A stretch of 64,000 bases of DNA from Gonatopus flavifemur (GCA_018340375.1 JAFFJZ010000001.1:11426001-11490000); one strand, 5' to 3'; counted from the stretch's first letter, positions 12,427-24,975 are shown. Notes: a model not told the origin generated them from the letters alone. Numbers and translations are program-made.

Positions 12427-12652
12427 CACTGTAAAAAGTGAATTTTGAATTTTACTTTAAGTTGGTGGCAGCAAAAATCCACCGCGTGAGGTAAATTAAT
12501 TTCTCCTATATTCTGGGTGAATTTTTCTTCATTTGAAGAGGAATTTTCCTCAGAGAGAAAGAATTTTCTTCCAAATGGAGGAGAATTCCTCCAAAATATT
12601 GGGGAATTGAATTTCCCCCACATGGGGGATTTCACTTTCACTTTTCACGGTG
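12427..12652. mobile_element. CACTGTAAAAAGTGAA MITE
   Basis: The inverted ends CACTGTAAAAAGTGAA and CACCGTGAAAAGTGAAAG are flanked by TG on both sides. The centre carries paired GAGGAATTTTCCTC-type hairpins, so the two overlapping open frames on opposite strands here are translations of a palindrome. Confidence 0.75.
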
Positions 12653-13799
12653 TGGAACATTGTTTCGATCTCAGTCCATGCCCTGTTATTAAGGTTACCA
12701 TAATCGACAAATAGTGTCATATTTTAAAAAATTTTGCTGTCATTCGTACGCTTCTCATTCGTTGTAATGGTGTTCAACTAATTCAACGAGAAAATCCTCA
12801 TCCCCCAACCCACCTGTTCGAATAGTAATAACATGGTAGAAATATGAGAATATCCTTGAATAATGAGAAGTTTTGTACTAAACAATTGACAAAATTCCAA
12901 CTGTTTGAAATTGCCTAAAAATAAAAATTCATTGTCGACTTTTACGAGGAAGTAATTGACTTGGTGAATTCCGAGACAATCTGTATACGCATATGCTATA
13001 TAAATATATTTATATTTTTTCTCAACAAAAAATCTTGCAAGTCCTTTTTTTTCTATCGATTGTCGGTATATCTTTCGCATGCACAAAAATCTCAATAAAG
13101 TATAAAATATAATTTGTCTCTTCGTTTCACTAAAAAATGATTTTATAACTCACATATTCTCATAAAAATTTGTATTATTCTTATTATTAGATAATCATTT
13201 TTATCACCGTAGGTTATGATTTATCTCATTTGTTGTTTAATAATTGAACAAAATCTTTCTCGTTGATTTCAGCTTAAGATGCAATTGTTACAATAAGTGA
13301 GATCATACTGACAATCTCTCACTTTTGCATGTTATATTCTACTTGAACTTTCAATCGCTTTTGTAATGCGCAGCTGTACTTGCTGACATATGCTATATAT
13401 GCTGCACGTAGTAACTGCACGACAGGGAATTCTCGTGCACAAAAATTATGGAGGGAGTGATATTCGCCATTCATTGTAATACTTTTTTATATTCATCACT
13501 ATGGAAAACAAACTGTCAAATTCAATAAAAGAAAAAGAAAAACAAAACATACGTTCCTGGGCGAATAAAATTATGTGACATCCCCTATGAAAGTATTCAT
13601 GATACCAAATCTAAATTTGAGACAGTAATGAAGATTCGAAATATTCGTATTTTGAAATTTATAGTAGTTGACTGAATTTTTCTTATTCGGGTACTCTGGA
13701 AACAAATATCGCCAAATAGTTTAGCACTGATGAGATCGCAAGGCGGCGAAACGTAACTCTGGCAGATGTGGGGTTCAATTGAAAAGCTATGAGGGGGGG
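12653..13799. other. AT-rich spacer
   Basis: No gene, RNA or clear element seen. The open frame at 12778-13095 on the minus strand has no recognisable protein character. Confidence 0.4.
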
Positions 13800-13940
13800 T
13801 CCTGCTTAAAGAATCTCATTGATTCCGACGCAGAAAACTGATTCAAACCCATTGAGAATCAGTTTTTAATTGATTTGAATCGGTTTTCTGCATCGGAATC
13901 AATGGGAATCAATCGGTTCAATGAGATTCTTCAAGCAGGG
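13800..13940. mobile_element. CCCTGCTTAAA foldback MITE, copy 1
   Basis: A 141-bp near-palindrome: TCCTGCTTAAAGAATCTCAT at one end and the inverse of ATGAGATTCTTCAAGCAGGG at the other, with internal words built on GATTCCGA and CAGAAAACTGATT. It sits in G-runs, so a GG duplication is possible but unsure. Copy 2 is at 21537-21674. Confidence 0.8.
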
Positions 13941-14297
13941 GGAGGGGTATTCAATTCCATTTGAAAGGTACAATGCACTTTTGTATTAAGGGTGTTCTAT
14001 TGATAGCAAATTATAGATAGACAAATTTATTGCACACTCATTCAAGACATTTTCTTCTAACAAGGTTGAAAAATAATTTATTTCCAAATTTTGAAAATTG
14101 AACAATTAAGCAGGTATGGAGTTCTACACCTTCTTTTTTAGCAGATGTGGAGTACTCCACAGCTCCACACCTGTTTCGCCGCCCCTGTGAGATTGTATTT
14201 ATTAGGCATTGTTAGAAAAAAAACAAACATTTCTATTCAGGTTCATTTATTGTTTTTCAACTGGCACCAATTGCTCGATGGATTTCAGACGATCTTG

Positions 14298-14405
14298 CAC
14301 GGAAAGAAATGTTTAGCTGTATCAGCTAGATTTCAGCTATCATAGCTAGATATTTCGCTGCAGCAGCTAGAATTTAGCTGGTACAGCTAAACATTTTTTT
14401 CCGTG
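14298..14405. mobile_element. CACGGAAA MITE made of TAGCTG words
   Basis: A 108-bp element: CACGGAAAGAAATGTTTAGC paired with the inverse of GCTAAACATTTTTTTCCGTG, flanked by TG on both sides. The interior repeats CAGCTAGA/TAGCTG in both orientations. Confidence 0.8.
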
Positions 14406-15238
14406 TGGTTTGCGTGAACATACAGTTTAGGTCCGGTATTATATCAATACTACCCATACAGCATAAGAGTCCCCTCGAACAGCTCCCATTATGCTAATCA
14501 ATATGTATTGATTATTGATATTTTGAATTCAAAATGAACTCTTAACGAACAACATAATGTTCAGAAAGAATCTATATCAAGATTTCATAATGAATTCTAC
14601 GCGCGTTCAACACGTTTTCATTTTGAATTCATTGAATTCTTATTAAATTTAGCATTGGTCGCATAACAGGGACTATTCAAGAGGTCTTCGGGAAGTCTTT
14701 ATAAATTCAAATTGGTCATTTGTGCTGATTGGGTAGTGCCGAACCAGCATTGATGGCATGATGAAATGCCAGAAGAAGATAATGCAACTTAATTCCAATA
14801 CAGAATATCCGTAATGAATCACGGTTCAACTTATTCACAGGCCACATAGTTACTGTAGTGGAACAAGACTGGGTCAGTGCTGAATCAGAATTGCAGCCAT
14901 CATTCAATATATCAGGTAGACGACAAAGTGCCAGTATTGGTAAAGCAATGGCTAACTATAGAATTGATAATCAATTGGTTGTAGGAACTTGGCTGCACGG
15001 GAAGCCACAACTGCGCTGATACTGGAGCAAAATTGGCAGGGTTATTCCAATAAGTTATTTGTTAACAGAAAAAAACATATTAATCTATGTGGGGATGCAC
15101 TTCAGATGCGCCCAAGGATCCAAACAATCACATACACACACAGGGGCGTCTTTACGTTTTCGCCGCCCAGGGGCTAATAATATTTCGCCGCCCCCAACCT
15201 GAGCTGAATTAATATTTTCAATCATTCTCTCAGGTGTA
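14406..15238. other. Spacer with GCCGCCCC-containing relics
   Basis: Contains repeats of a CGCCGCCC motif (near 15160 and 15187; also 14175 and 17897 outside) and CAGTGCT/CAGTATTGG fragments, probably old transposon pieces. No gene seen. Confidence 0.35.
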
Positions 15239-16342
15239 CACTGTAAAAAAAAACTGGAAATTTACTGTGCAACTGGACTGGAAATTTCCAGTGCTAGTAC
15301 TGGAATATGGATATTCCAGTACATGTACAGAGATTTTGTTGTTACGTTACTGAAAATTTACCAAGCATAACTGAAAATTCAGTCATTGTACTGGAATTTT
15401 CAAGTTTGAGATGATGTACTGAAATTTTGCCATGATTTCGCGAAAATTTTACCGGCTCGTACTACAATTTTATAGTTCTTGTGCACCAGAAAAAAATATC
15501 CCCTCAAAAAGGACTTGAGAAAAAATTTGGAATTTAGAAAAAAAAAACCTAATTGTTGGTATATTGGAATTATACAGGTTTTTAACTGCAATTCTCAGGT
15601 TTTGTGATGGAATTTTCCAGTTACTATGCAATTGAATTATACAGGTTTTGAACTGCAATTTTCAGGTCGTGTGATGGAATTTTCCAGTTGCTATGCAACG
15701 GAATTTAATCACTGTTGCACTGAAATTTTCCACTTCTATTGGACTTCGTCATTTCTGGCAGGAAAAATTTCAAGTCTTTATATTAAAAATTTCCTGATTG
15801 AGATTTTGAATAATAATTGTAATTGTAGCCAATAAAATTGATATATGAGGTTTTTCCAAGACTTATCCTCTTGTGTATTCTAGATATGAAGCATATGTAG
15901 TAACCCAAGCTGGCCTTCCAACATGTCGCGCTATAGCTCATCGGTTAGGTCTTAGGTTTCAGTTGGTAGGCAGGTAGAAAAGTGTAGGTTCAAATCCCGT
16001 TAGGTAGATATGAGTTTCTGTCGTTCAAATGAACGATCAAGGTTTCTCAATCATCTTGGAACACAAGGACCCTGCAAAATCACTTTGCGTGAACAATTTT
16101 TTTCCAATTTTTATGGATATTTTCAGCATTAATTTTCTAGTACATGTCCTGGAAAAGTCCAGTTCGTGTACTGAAAAATTCCAGCATCAAGGCTCAGAAA
16201 ATTTCCAGTTTTGATGCTGAAATTCCATAACGTTTGCACTGAATTTTTGCAGTACAAATGTGCTGAAATTTTCCGGTACATGTACAGGTTAATTGCTTCC
16301 AGTACATGTACTGGAATTTTCCGGTGAAATTTTTTTACAGTG
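15239..16342. mobile_element. CACTGTAAAAAA element of 1.1 kb with GTACTGGAA repeats
   Basis: Left end CACTGTAAAAAAAAACTGG, right end inverted CACTGTAAAAAAATTTCACC, TA on both flanks. The interior is built from TACTGGAAATTTTCCAGTAC-like units in both orientations. The open frames in it are repeat translations. Confidence 0.75.
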
Positions 16343-16949
16343 TATTCATGTTATTTGGAAACTATGTAATATAACTCGAAAGAATATATTATTTAATAAA
16401 ACTTTGACACACTCAACAGGATTAAACATTTGGCATCATTAACTATTGGTAACCTTCTTAAGTTTGTAATAAAGATAAAACGGTTCACATTTCTGTTGAA
16501 TTGTACTTGGAAATGGATGACAAATTCTGAATACTTAACAAAGAATAGAAAGAAAATATGAACCTTCCAAACGTCGCACATTAAATTTTACAAAGTGAAT
16601 AAAAAAATTTCGAAATTTTATTTCAGGAAAATTCCAGGAAAATCTTGCCGATAAAAAGGGAAATGCCAACTTGTGACAAAGGTTAAATTGCCATTTGGAG
16701 AAATTTGTTTGGATCAAATGGAAAATACATAATGAATGAAAATTCATTCATTTTAATAAAAATTTCATTAAGGGGTCTTTCTGGTTAAGAGTTTCAAGAA
16801 GAATTTTTTTTTCAAACATTTTTTTCTCATATAAAACATTGACATATCGTTTTGAAAATTTGTAGGTATATTGACGAAACGTTAAATACTACAATAAAAT
16901 TTTTTTCAAATTAAAAAATTTTTTGTTCTCCTTATACTAATTTACACAA
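16343..16949. other. AT-rich spacer
   Basis: Nothing supported. Adjacent short open frames on the minus strand lack protein character. Confidence 0.35.
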
Positions 16950-17270
16950 AAAAATACTAAAAAATGACGGTGGGAGTGATTTGGGGCGACCGGATGATCT
17001 AAAAAAAAACGAAAGATGGCAAATTATTTCTTGTTGAAGTGCCTATCGCATCAACTAGGATATTTTTTTCCCGTCAAAAAATAACGGAATGGCGGCCATT
17101 TTTCGAAAAAATCGATTTTTAAAATTGGAAAATCAGATGCCAATCGAACAATTTTCAATCAATCAAGAAGATCCTAGTTCATGCGATAGCCATTTCAACA
17201 AGGAATAATTTGCCACTTTTTTTCAGATCATCCAGTCGTCCTAAATCACTCCCACCGTCATTTTTTAGTG
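16950..17270. repeat. Long inverted repeat without CCC ends
   Basis: An outer arm with AAAAAATGACGGTGGGAGTG pairs with the inverse of CACTCCCACCGTCATTTTTT. Inner pairs include GATGATCT and ATCCTAGTT with GCGATAG. The arms are about 120 bp long around a central GGCGGCCATTTTTCG. No terminal motif or target duplication of the common types is visible. Confidence 0.6.
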
Positions 17271-17351
17271 TTTTCTGTTGTTTAAATTAGCATACTTTGA
17301 CAGCAGATTGATACTTAAATTATTCCCGTGAATTTGAAGAAAAACACACTA

Positions 17352-17520
17352 CCCTGGTCAAAGTTGCATAGCAATTCATCAGAAAATGTTCTTATTATGA
17401 AATACTGTGGATTTTGCAACAGAATATTCATGGTTTACTTATGAATATCGTGTTGCAAAATCTACAGTGTTTCATAATAAGGACATTTTCCTATGAATTG
17501 CTATGACACTTGAACCAGGG
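17352..17520. mobile_element. CCCTGGTCAAAG foldback MITE
   Basis: A 169-bp palindrome with ends CCCTGGTCAAAG and GAACCAGGG, TA on both sides. The arms contain GCATAGCAATTCAT and ATACTGTGGATTTTGCAAC. Closely related arms occur in 25615-25876. Confidence 0.85.
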
Positions 17521-18015
17521 TAAGGAATAGAACAGTCCAAACAATCATGCACGGCAGTTTGATGAGTTCATGCACAAATCGTGTTTGAATGTATCCAATT
17601 TCCGTACATACACTTTAAATACGAATGTTTTATTTTGATACACTCAGAGTTTGAAGCCTGTAGTCGCTTTTAAAACGCTTCGAAGCATGTAAATATATCC
17701 ATAAAATGGATAAAATATTCAATTATCAAATACTTAATCTGAGTTATTAACAGATTTGTATATTTTTAAGTGTTTAAAAAGTGAGAAAATGATTTAAATA
17801 CTGTGAGTATATTAACATAAAACACTTGAATTTACATTCTCTGCTCCCTTTGTGCTTGAACGCATTTGATAACTGGAAAAAAACTATAATTTTGCCGCCT
17901 CCTGAAATTTGCCGCCCTGGGCTATAGACCCTTGAGCCCCCCCCCCCCCCACCGCCTAAAGATGTCCCTGCACACACACTTACAAGAAGCAGAACAAGAA
18001 TTCTATTTTTTATTT
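17521..18015. other. Spacer with a C-run and GCCGCC relic
   Basis: AT-rich with a poly-C tract near 17937-17950 and GCCGCC fragments. No gene seen. Confidence 0.35.
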
Positions 18016-18456
18016 CCCGAAGAGAACATGAAGCTCCGGCAAACGTTCAGAATGAATCAAGATACATCAGACTCAAGCTCCGTTGGATCTCAAGTTCAGG
18101 TTCATGAACATCCGACGAAGGTATGATGAACGTTACAATGTCCGCTTGAGAATAGTTTCAATTTTTCAATATAAGTTCTTTTCAGTTATGCTTTTTTCAC
18201 GAAAAAATGAAGGATAAAGGAAATTATAATTATAATTATAATTCCCTCGAAAATACCCTCCATTGAAACTGGAATTAATCTCCAGAATACCTTTAATAAA
18301 CGTTCTATGAACCTTCCTTGAAACCATTTTCGAGCGGACATTCGAATGTTCATCTAAACTTTGTAGAACGTTTAAAAATTTGGCTCCAACGGAGCTTCAG
18401 ATTGATCTATGTTGATTTATTCTGCACGTTTGTCGGAGCTTCATGTTCTCTCCGGG
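18016..18456. mobile_element. CCCGAAGAGAACATGAAGC MITE
   Basis: The left arm CCCGAAGAGAACATGAAGC matches the inverted right arm CCCGGAGAGAACATGAAGC for about 50 bp. TT is on both flanks (18014-18015, 18457-18458). A short open frame running in at 17932-18126 is not a gene. Confidence 0.8.
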
Positions 18457-18465
18457 TTCTTCAAT

Positions 18466-18695
18466 CACTGTAAAAAACTTACTTCTGAAAAATCAGAAAA
18501 TGTGACTGTAATCTTTGACAGTAACTTTTTTCGGAATTTTCAGATAGGTTTTGCTGAATCTTGAGGAACATGATTGAATTCTTAGAATACGTACGCTCCG
18601 AAATTCAGTAAAACTTATCTGGAAATTCAGAAAAAAATGGCTGTAAAAAATTACGGTCACATTTGCTGAATTCTCAGGAGGATTTTTTTACAGTG
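18466..18695. mobile_element. CACTGTAAAAAAC MITE
   Basis: Ends CACTGTAAAAAACTTAC and inverted CACTGTAAAAAAATCC. The interior has paired TCTGAAAAATCAG-like words. Flanks are AT and TT, a one-base mismatch. Confidence 0.65.
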
Positions 18696-19700
18696 TTCTC
18701 AAATAACTCTATTCTTAAATATTTCTTCTCTTATATGTATAAATAGAGATTTGTAAGAATAGAGATATTTAGGAATAGAGTTATTTTATTCGAGAAAAGA
18801 GAAAGAAACAATAGAGTTCTTCTTCTGCCCACAAAAATTGAGGATGTCTCAAAATCTCTGGAGCGGATCTCCAAGCTTTGTCAAGCTTTATTTTTTGGTA
18901 CGTAAGAAATTTCAGATTCTTCAGAATATTTCCAGTCCGTTTCAAGACAAATGTGAAAACTACATTGTTCAAAGCCTTAGAAAAGAGCTTAAAGATCAGG
19001 TATTTCCAGAACCAGCCTACACATATAGATCAACTAAGCACTCGCATTCCGCCTAGGGTGGAAAAATTTAGGAGCACCCTCAATATCATGAATGAGAATT
19101 ATTCATTGAGAACTTCTTAAAAATTCGTGGATTTTCAATCAATAAACATCACAATATTATAATCTTTCTCATTTTTTTTCATGGAATCTTCTGTTTTCCA
19201 GCTTTTGTGTTTTGTTGTTTCACGGCAAATCATATTTCGTTCTACAGAAACGGTTTTTCCCTGAAAACTGCAGACATGAACAGAAATCTCAGAAATTTTT
19301 TGAAAGAAAATGTGACTTTTCACAAACAATTCTTCTGATATTCATTCGTTTGAATTCATGGGGCAACCACACAATCGCACAAATCCTGTATTTCTTTTTC
19401 TGAAAATGATAAAATCTGTTTAATAAACTGTGACGCGCACTATTTATATCAATATTATGTCGAAGGAACTGTTTGTGCATCTGATGCCAGCTGGGAAGGG
19501 AGGAAGAGAGTCAAAAAGGGTAGGACACATAATGAGAAATTTAGAATAGAATTTATTATAAGGTTATGGCAATGTAGAAACATACCGGCTTTCCAATGGA
19601 ATTTACTATACAACATTGTAAATTCAATCAGAACTTATAAAGTCAATGCGTTCTTGGGCTAAAAAATACTTTTGTAAATTCAATTGTAAAAGGTTTTCTG
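18696..19700. other. AT-rich spacer
   Basis: Contains a small inverted pair AATAGAGATTTGTAAGAATAG near 18740-18785 and overlapping short open frames on both strands; none looks like a protein. Confidence 0.35.
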
Positions 19701-19936
19701 CCCTGGTTAAAAGAATCCATTGAATCTGACAAATGGAATTCAATGAGATTTGGTCAGAACATTGTCCAAGTTTAATCGTAATTCAGTGAGATTTGGCCAG
19801 ATTCAACGAGATTCACATGAAAGTTCTGACCAAATCTCAGTGAAAAATCACTGGTGAGATTTGGTCAGAACATTGTCCACGTTTAATTGTGATCTTATGA
19901 GAATTGATCAGAATCAATGGGTTCTTTTAACTAGGG
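19701..19936. mobile_element. CCCTGGTTAAAAGAATCC MITE
   Basis: Ends CCCTGGTTAAAAGAA and inverted CCCTAGTTAAAAGAAC, TG on both flanks. The interior repeats GAGATTTGGTCAGAACATTG. A diverged relative starts near 61423. Confidence 0.75.
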
Positions 19937-20045
19937 TGGTTTCTTGCATCAAAGCTATGGCTTTGGTATAGTAGAGGAATTTCCAAACCTTTTTATAACA
20001 AAACAAAGTCAAATTAGGATTTCTCAGAACAAATAACGGGAATTA

Positions 20046-20183
20046 GGGATAGGCGATGCTTGACAATATCGATACTCTTGATAACAATTTTTTCGAGTTT
20101 ATATAGAACTTGATAAAATCTCGATAAAAATTTCATAAAAGTTTTATAAAAAGTATCGATACTGTCAAGTATTGTCCATCCCT
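20046..20183. repeat. Foldback of GATACTGTCAAG-type arms
   Basis: TAGGGATAGGCGATGCTTGA pairs with the inverse of TCAAGTATTGTCCATCCCTA around TATCGATAC words. A related piece lies at about 21690-21830. Confidence 0.55.
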
Positions 20184-20841
20184 AAAAGGAATTTGGACGT
20201 TTTTATGGGTTTTTTCTTAGTTTCGCATAGAATGAAGTAACTTTTCATGGAACTGATGGAAAATTATTGATTACACTCAATTCCGATTAATTAGTAGTAG
20301 CAAATTAGATTCCTCTTGGAGAGTAATAGAAAATCATAACAAGTCATGAAAAATATTCACCACAAACAAGGACTAATTTTGATTTATGACGATACACACC
20401 TCATTGTGGAAAATTTTACTCCATCATAGTAAATCGTAAATCGTCATTGAAATAACATGATTTTTTATATCTTCATTTCCACCAGGGTGGTGATTCTTAG
20501 AATTGAGAATGGGAACATCGACTATTCTTCTTCATAGAAAATATATTAAATTCTAAAAAACAGAACAGTTAACGTTCTCGGAGTTCCATCCCAGCTCAGA
20601 ATTGTTCACATAATTCCGCTCATTTCATAAATCTGGAACGAAAAAGTTCAACTAAATATTGATTGTGAGTATTCGATTTCTAGTCCCCAAGAGAACACGA
20701 ACCTTCAAAAACGTTCAAGGAACATTCACGAACGTCCCGAGGGGAAAAATTTGGATAATTACGTACATGAATTATAAATAATTTTGAAAATTTTCCTACT
20801 CTGTATTCAATAAATGTTTCTGAAAGTTTGTGTGTCTCTTA
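20184..20841. other. AT-rich spacer
   Basis: No gene or bounded repeat recognised. Confidence 0.35.
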
Positions 20842-21118
20842 CACGGAAAAACAGAGGTTATGATTATTTAGAAAAATGACTGACAATTTAGGGAAAAAGA
20901 GTATCGTTAAAGAATTTTCGTAGTAAATTCATCAAAAGTTGATAAATTCACTGTGAACAATAACAATAAAACCATCAACGTTTAGTATTTTCACTACGAA
21001 TTTTTGATAACCTTACTGCAAAGATTTTTCAGCGGTGCTCTTTTTCCCTAAACTGACAGTCATTTTTCTGAATGTTAATAAATGTTATTCAAGTATTGAT
21101 AACTTTTTTCCTTCCGTG
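20842..21118. mobile_element. CACGGAAAAA MITE
   Basis: Ends CACGGAAAAACAG and inverted CACGGAAGGAAAAAAG, flanked by TA on both sides. Inner arms share ATGACTGACAATTTAGGGA-type text. Confidence 0.75.
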
Positions 21119-21536
21119 TAGAGGTCGGAAGAGTTGCTCACAGATACAGTACAAATTTGAAAAAATACATATTAAAGGAATTCAGTTCAAAATATTTCAT
21201 TTTCACCTTGGTTAACAAGTCTTCCGGATGGAAAATTTTTTTAAATTATACATAATTCGATAGTTTGTATATAAGTTACATAAAATTATGTATCAATTGA
21301 AAAAATTTTCCTCTCGGCCTGGAATGCGTGAGGACTAAAAATGGTTTGAAAAAGATGACTTTTGTGCACAATCCAGTATACATTTTTGGATCACTTTTTC
21401 TGACATCAAAAAAAGTATCTGTTAGATATCTAAGAAGATGTTTTATGCAACAAAAACAGATACGTTAACCCTTCGTCGATGCAACGGCACGAAACGGTAT
21501 CTTCTTTCATATCAGGAATAAGTGACCTGGATGGAA
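21119..21536. other. AT-rich spacer
   Basis: Nothing recognised. Confidence 0.35.
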
Positions 21537-21674
21537 CCCTGCTTAAAAAATATCATTGATTCCGATGCAGAAAACTGATTCAAACCCATTAAAAATTGGG
21601 AATCAATTTTGAATCGGTTTTCTGCATCGGAATCGATGAGAATCAATTGATTCAATGAGATTCTTTAAGCAGGG
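21537..21674. mobile_element. CCCTGCTTAAA foldback MITE, copy 2
   Basis: A 138-bp near-palindrome flanked by AA on both sides. It is highly similar to 13800-13940 and differs mainly at scattered positions in the central loop. Confidence 0.85.
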
Positions 21675-22497
21675 AAGCGACTCTTTTCTATATAGAAAAA
21701 AAAAATATCGAGTTTTCATCGATTCTCATAAAATCTTGATCGAAATACGATACAAATTTTATAAAAAAGATTCTATTCTGTCAAGATCGCCCATCACTAT
21801 TTCATGTGAGAAATACATGCTGAGGAAAGTTTGCCATGAGGAAATGGTTGAAGATATTTTACTATTAAAAAATATTTTTAAATAATGAAAAATATTCCAA
21901 AAGAGGCTTTGAAAAGTGTGAAGGGGATACCAGCGGCCCCTTTATTCGAAAATAAAGCAGTGAAAGGAAAATATCGCTCTGTACAGACCAACTTTATTGA
22001 TTGAAAAAGGTTTGTACAGAGCGATATTTTGATTTCATTCTTTTGTTTTCGAATAATTTGTCAGAATAATTTTGGTTATGTCCTAACTAATGAACCTGAT
22101 TGCATCTTCAGGGGTCGATGGTATCACCTTAAGGAAAAAGATCTGGGAGAAATTTTTTAGCGTTGCGTCAAACGTCTTCTAATTCAATTGACACCTTCGT
22201 AGAAGTCTGCTCATCTACAAATAAATCTTGAAAATAATAAACATGGGTTTATTGCTCAAAAGTACGAGAGTTCCTAATAACTTTTATGAAAATTTCAATC
22301 AAATATTTATTCTACGCATTCCAATGAATCCCTCACTAAAAACGAAATGTAACGCAAATGGTATGACACCTTTCTTTAAAATTTTGATTAATTTTATCAG
22401 AAAAATCTGCACAATTTTCAAATGACTTATACCAACATATATAATTCTGTGCATGGATATACAATTTTTATAAAGATACTATACATTCTTTAACGTA
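21675..22497. other. Spacer with two relics
   Basis: 21690-21830 resembles the 20046-20183 foldback. A hairpin made of ATATCGCTCTGTACAGACC and its inverse lies at about 21970-22035. No gene seen. Confidence 0.4.
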
Positions 22498-22573
22498 CAC
22501 GGGGACCAAAGATTTTGCAAATTTCGTTGCAACATCAAAATTCTTGCCATATCATCCAACTTTTTTCCCCGTG
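22498..22573. mobile_element. 76-bp CACGGGG mini-element
   Basis: Ends CACGGGGACC and inverted CACGGGGAAAAAAG, with TA on both sides. One of the shortest bounded elements in the window. Confidence 0.65.
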
Positions 22574-24383
22574 TATTTTTCTATTGGTTTTTATATTTCA
22601 TACCAGGGGTGAACATTCTTAACAATGCTTGTTGAAAATTGCACAAGAACTTTCAATATCGTACGATGCAACGCACAATTGGCACTGCTGATGTCACAAA
22701 AATTTAATCAGAATTTATACGAAACTCTAGTGTTTTTTTATTATCTCTAAAAAAATGTTTCCAATGCGGAGAGGTACGACTGATAAGAACGTGAGCATAC
22801 ATTCCCATATTTTCAAGATATTTTTTAAGATGTCGCATGGATGTTCCGGAACGTTTTGTGAACACCCAAATATTTTAGGGTAACTTCTTTGCACTTTGTC
22901 AAACCTTTGAATGATATAAGATAAATGGGGTAGCATCGTTCGTTCATAAGAAACATTACAGTATATATTTTCCTTCGAATCCTGATGATTTAGATGTACT
23001 CGATCATTTTCATAACCTGTTGTTTTCAAATCGCACAAAAATAATGTAAACACTGATTCAATATTTAGGAATAAAACGAGGGAATGGAGACAAGTTTTTC
23101 CAGTAAGCAACTTTGATTACAGATGTGCGAATTTTGAAGAATCAAATCTTTTGTGTAAAAGAAATATTTAGTTCCTATTGAAACTTAATAAGTATTTTAT
23201 GCAAAAAATTCAGTTCTTCAAAATTCGCAAGTCGCTAAAATATTTCTGAGTTTTATAGAAATTTCTATTGGGATAAAATCAGGTCTGGAAGGGTTGATGC
23301 TTCTCAAGATTTGAATGTGTAGAATTTAAAAATCTTATGAAAGCTGTGTATATTCGAAAGACGGATTACGCACTGTTTAGAGTAGATTATTTCCTTTGAG
23401 GCCTTTTTGAAAAGTTTGCTGAACAAACGTGAGAAGAGATATTTGTGTCTAAATTTTTAATGAAAAGAACAATAGAGGAATCCGGAACATAAATTGGGAT
23501 TATTGATTTTGAAGAATGAATAATGGACAAATCCTTGGAAAATTTGTCTACAAATCGGCAAATATTCATCAGGAAAATTATGCGAAGCATGGAATTTAAG
23601 GGGAATGAAATATATTTAAGCAGACATTTAAATATCTCTCATAAAAGATACTATCCAAGTAAAGTGTCTCATACTTTGTATCATTAATTCTCATCTTTCT
23701 TGTAAAATATCACCTACCAACTAACCTGCGCACAATTGTATTCTTTGAAACAGCATATTCGGTTTTTCATCTAATAGAATGCGTCATACTTTATCACACT
23801 CATATATCATATTTCAACCTCAAACTAAATCAAATCATAACTGATCAATCCATAAAATCGCTTGAAATAATCAAATTATCTTCGCACTCATCCTTATATG
23901 AAAAATTTATATCACACCCAGCACAAGAATTTAGCTACATATCAATTACATTCTGTATCACAATCCATATCATTCTGTTAGGAAATAATCATGTGTGTTT
24001 TTTTTCATTTCTTCTTTTCAACCAAATTCATCAATAATTTTGAAGAAAAAAGAGATGAATTTGATATTAGAATTATTTGATGATTACCAGGAGGACTGAA
24101 GCCGGATAGATAGATAGATGCATTTGTGTTGATTCGAAGAATGATTTTTCATTATATCATCACAAATGCAACTACGAATTCATTCAATATTCCTTCGGCA
24201 TGACTCGAACTCACAATTTTACTATTCACGGCACTTGTTGTAGCTGCACTTACAAGATGACAAATAAAATCAAAGATGGATCTATGATCGCGCACAAGCG
24301 CCTCAAAGAATGCATTCCTATGCAGCATAATTAGTTGTCGAGGAATAGATCCAATGGGCTCGTGTAATCTTGTTATTTTCTAG
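22574..24383. other. AT-rich spacer, possible intron before the 24384 exon
   Basis: The longest open frame (22727-23110, minus, 127 codons) has no recognisable motif and may be chance. A GATA microsatellite of a few units lies near 24110. The last bases, TTGTTATTTTCTAG, form a good splice acceptor. Confidence 0.45.
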
Positions 24384-24888
24384 TGATGCATTTATTCAAG
24401 CTCGACAACAATTAGCCCGGTGGACGAGTGATGACGGAGTTCAACACCGCCCACCTCAACAACCACCGCCTCCGCCACCGCCGCTGCCATCGTTGATGAC
24501 AACGTCGCTGCAACACCAACAACAAGGGCAAATGCAACAACAACAACAACAACAGCAACAGCATCATCACCTGAAAGTGGAACAGCTATTGATTAAGCAG
24601 CGTGGTCATTATCCAACCCCATCCCAACCCACAGATCACGGTCTCAACAATGGCGAGATCGACAACAATGCTCAATCCCAACCTCAGAAACAACAAAAAT
24701 CCCCCGAAGTACATGGAATCGATGTTAATCACTTGCCTACTATTAACAAATGCCCACTAGACGATAATTTTAGTCTAGATTGTAACATAAATAATGATTC
24801 CCCCAAAGAATTGAATACCAACAATACTAGTGATAATGAAAATACTGCCCTACTGCCCCCTACGCATTTTCCTGAATACAAGCATTGA
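24384..24888 (+). CDS. Probable 3'-terminal coding exon with polyQ and polyP tracts
   Basis: After the acceptor TTTTCTAG at 24376-24383 the frame enters in phase 2 and reads 167 residues to TGA at 24886-24888. It opens with DAFIQARQQLARW, followed by QQPPPPPPPLP, two glutamine runs separated by GQM, and HHHLKVEQLLIKQRGHYP. The tail is rich in asparagine and serine and ends HFPEYKH. Codon use and the gradual low-complexity pattern look like a real disordered C-terminus, as in transcriptional regulators or RNA-binding proteins, but no domain is identified. Upstream exons are not seen between 9 and 24 kb. The exon at 8894 shares strand and acceptor phase, which would fit alternative 3' ends of one gene. 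It could instead be an unrelated gene whose other exons lie off the left edge. Confidence 0.6.
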
Positions 24889-24975
24889 TAATTATTATGA
24901 TTCCTATTATTATTGTTGTTATTATTATTATTATGATTATTATCATTATGATTATTATGATTATCATTATTAATC
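24889..24975. repeat. ATT/ATG microsatellite
   Basis: An irregular run of TTATTATTG, TTATGATTA and TTATCATTA units directly after the stop codon, probably in the 3' UTR. The opposite-strand frame of isoleucines is a translation of this run. AATAAA hexamers follow within about 250 bp. Confidence 0.8.

Noticed and set aside
12411..12714. Overlapping frames on both strands with mirrored sequence
   Set aside because: They translate the palindromic interior of the 12427-12652 MITE.
22727..23110. 127-codon open frame on the minus strand
   Set aside because: No recognised motif, no splice context, no codon signature; long chance frames are expected at this number of bases.
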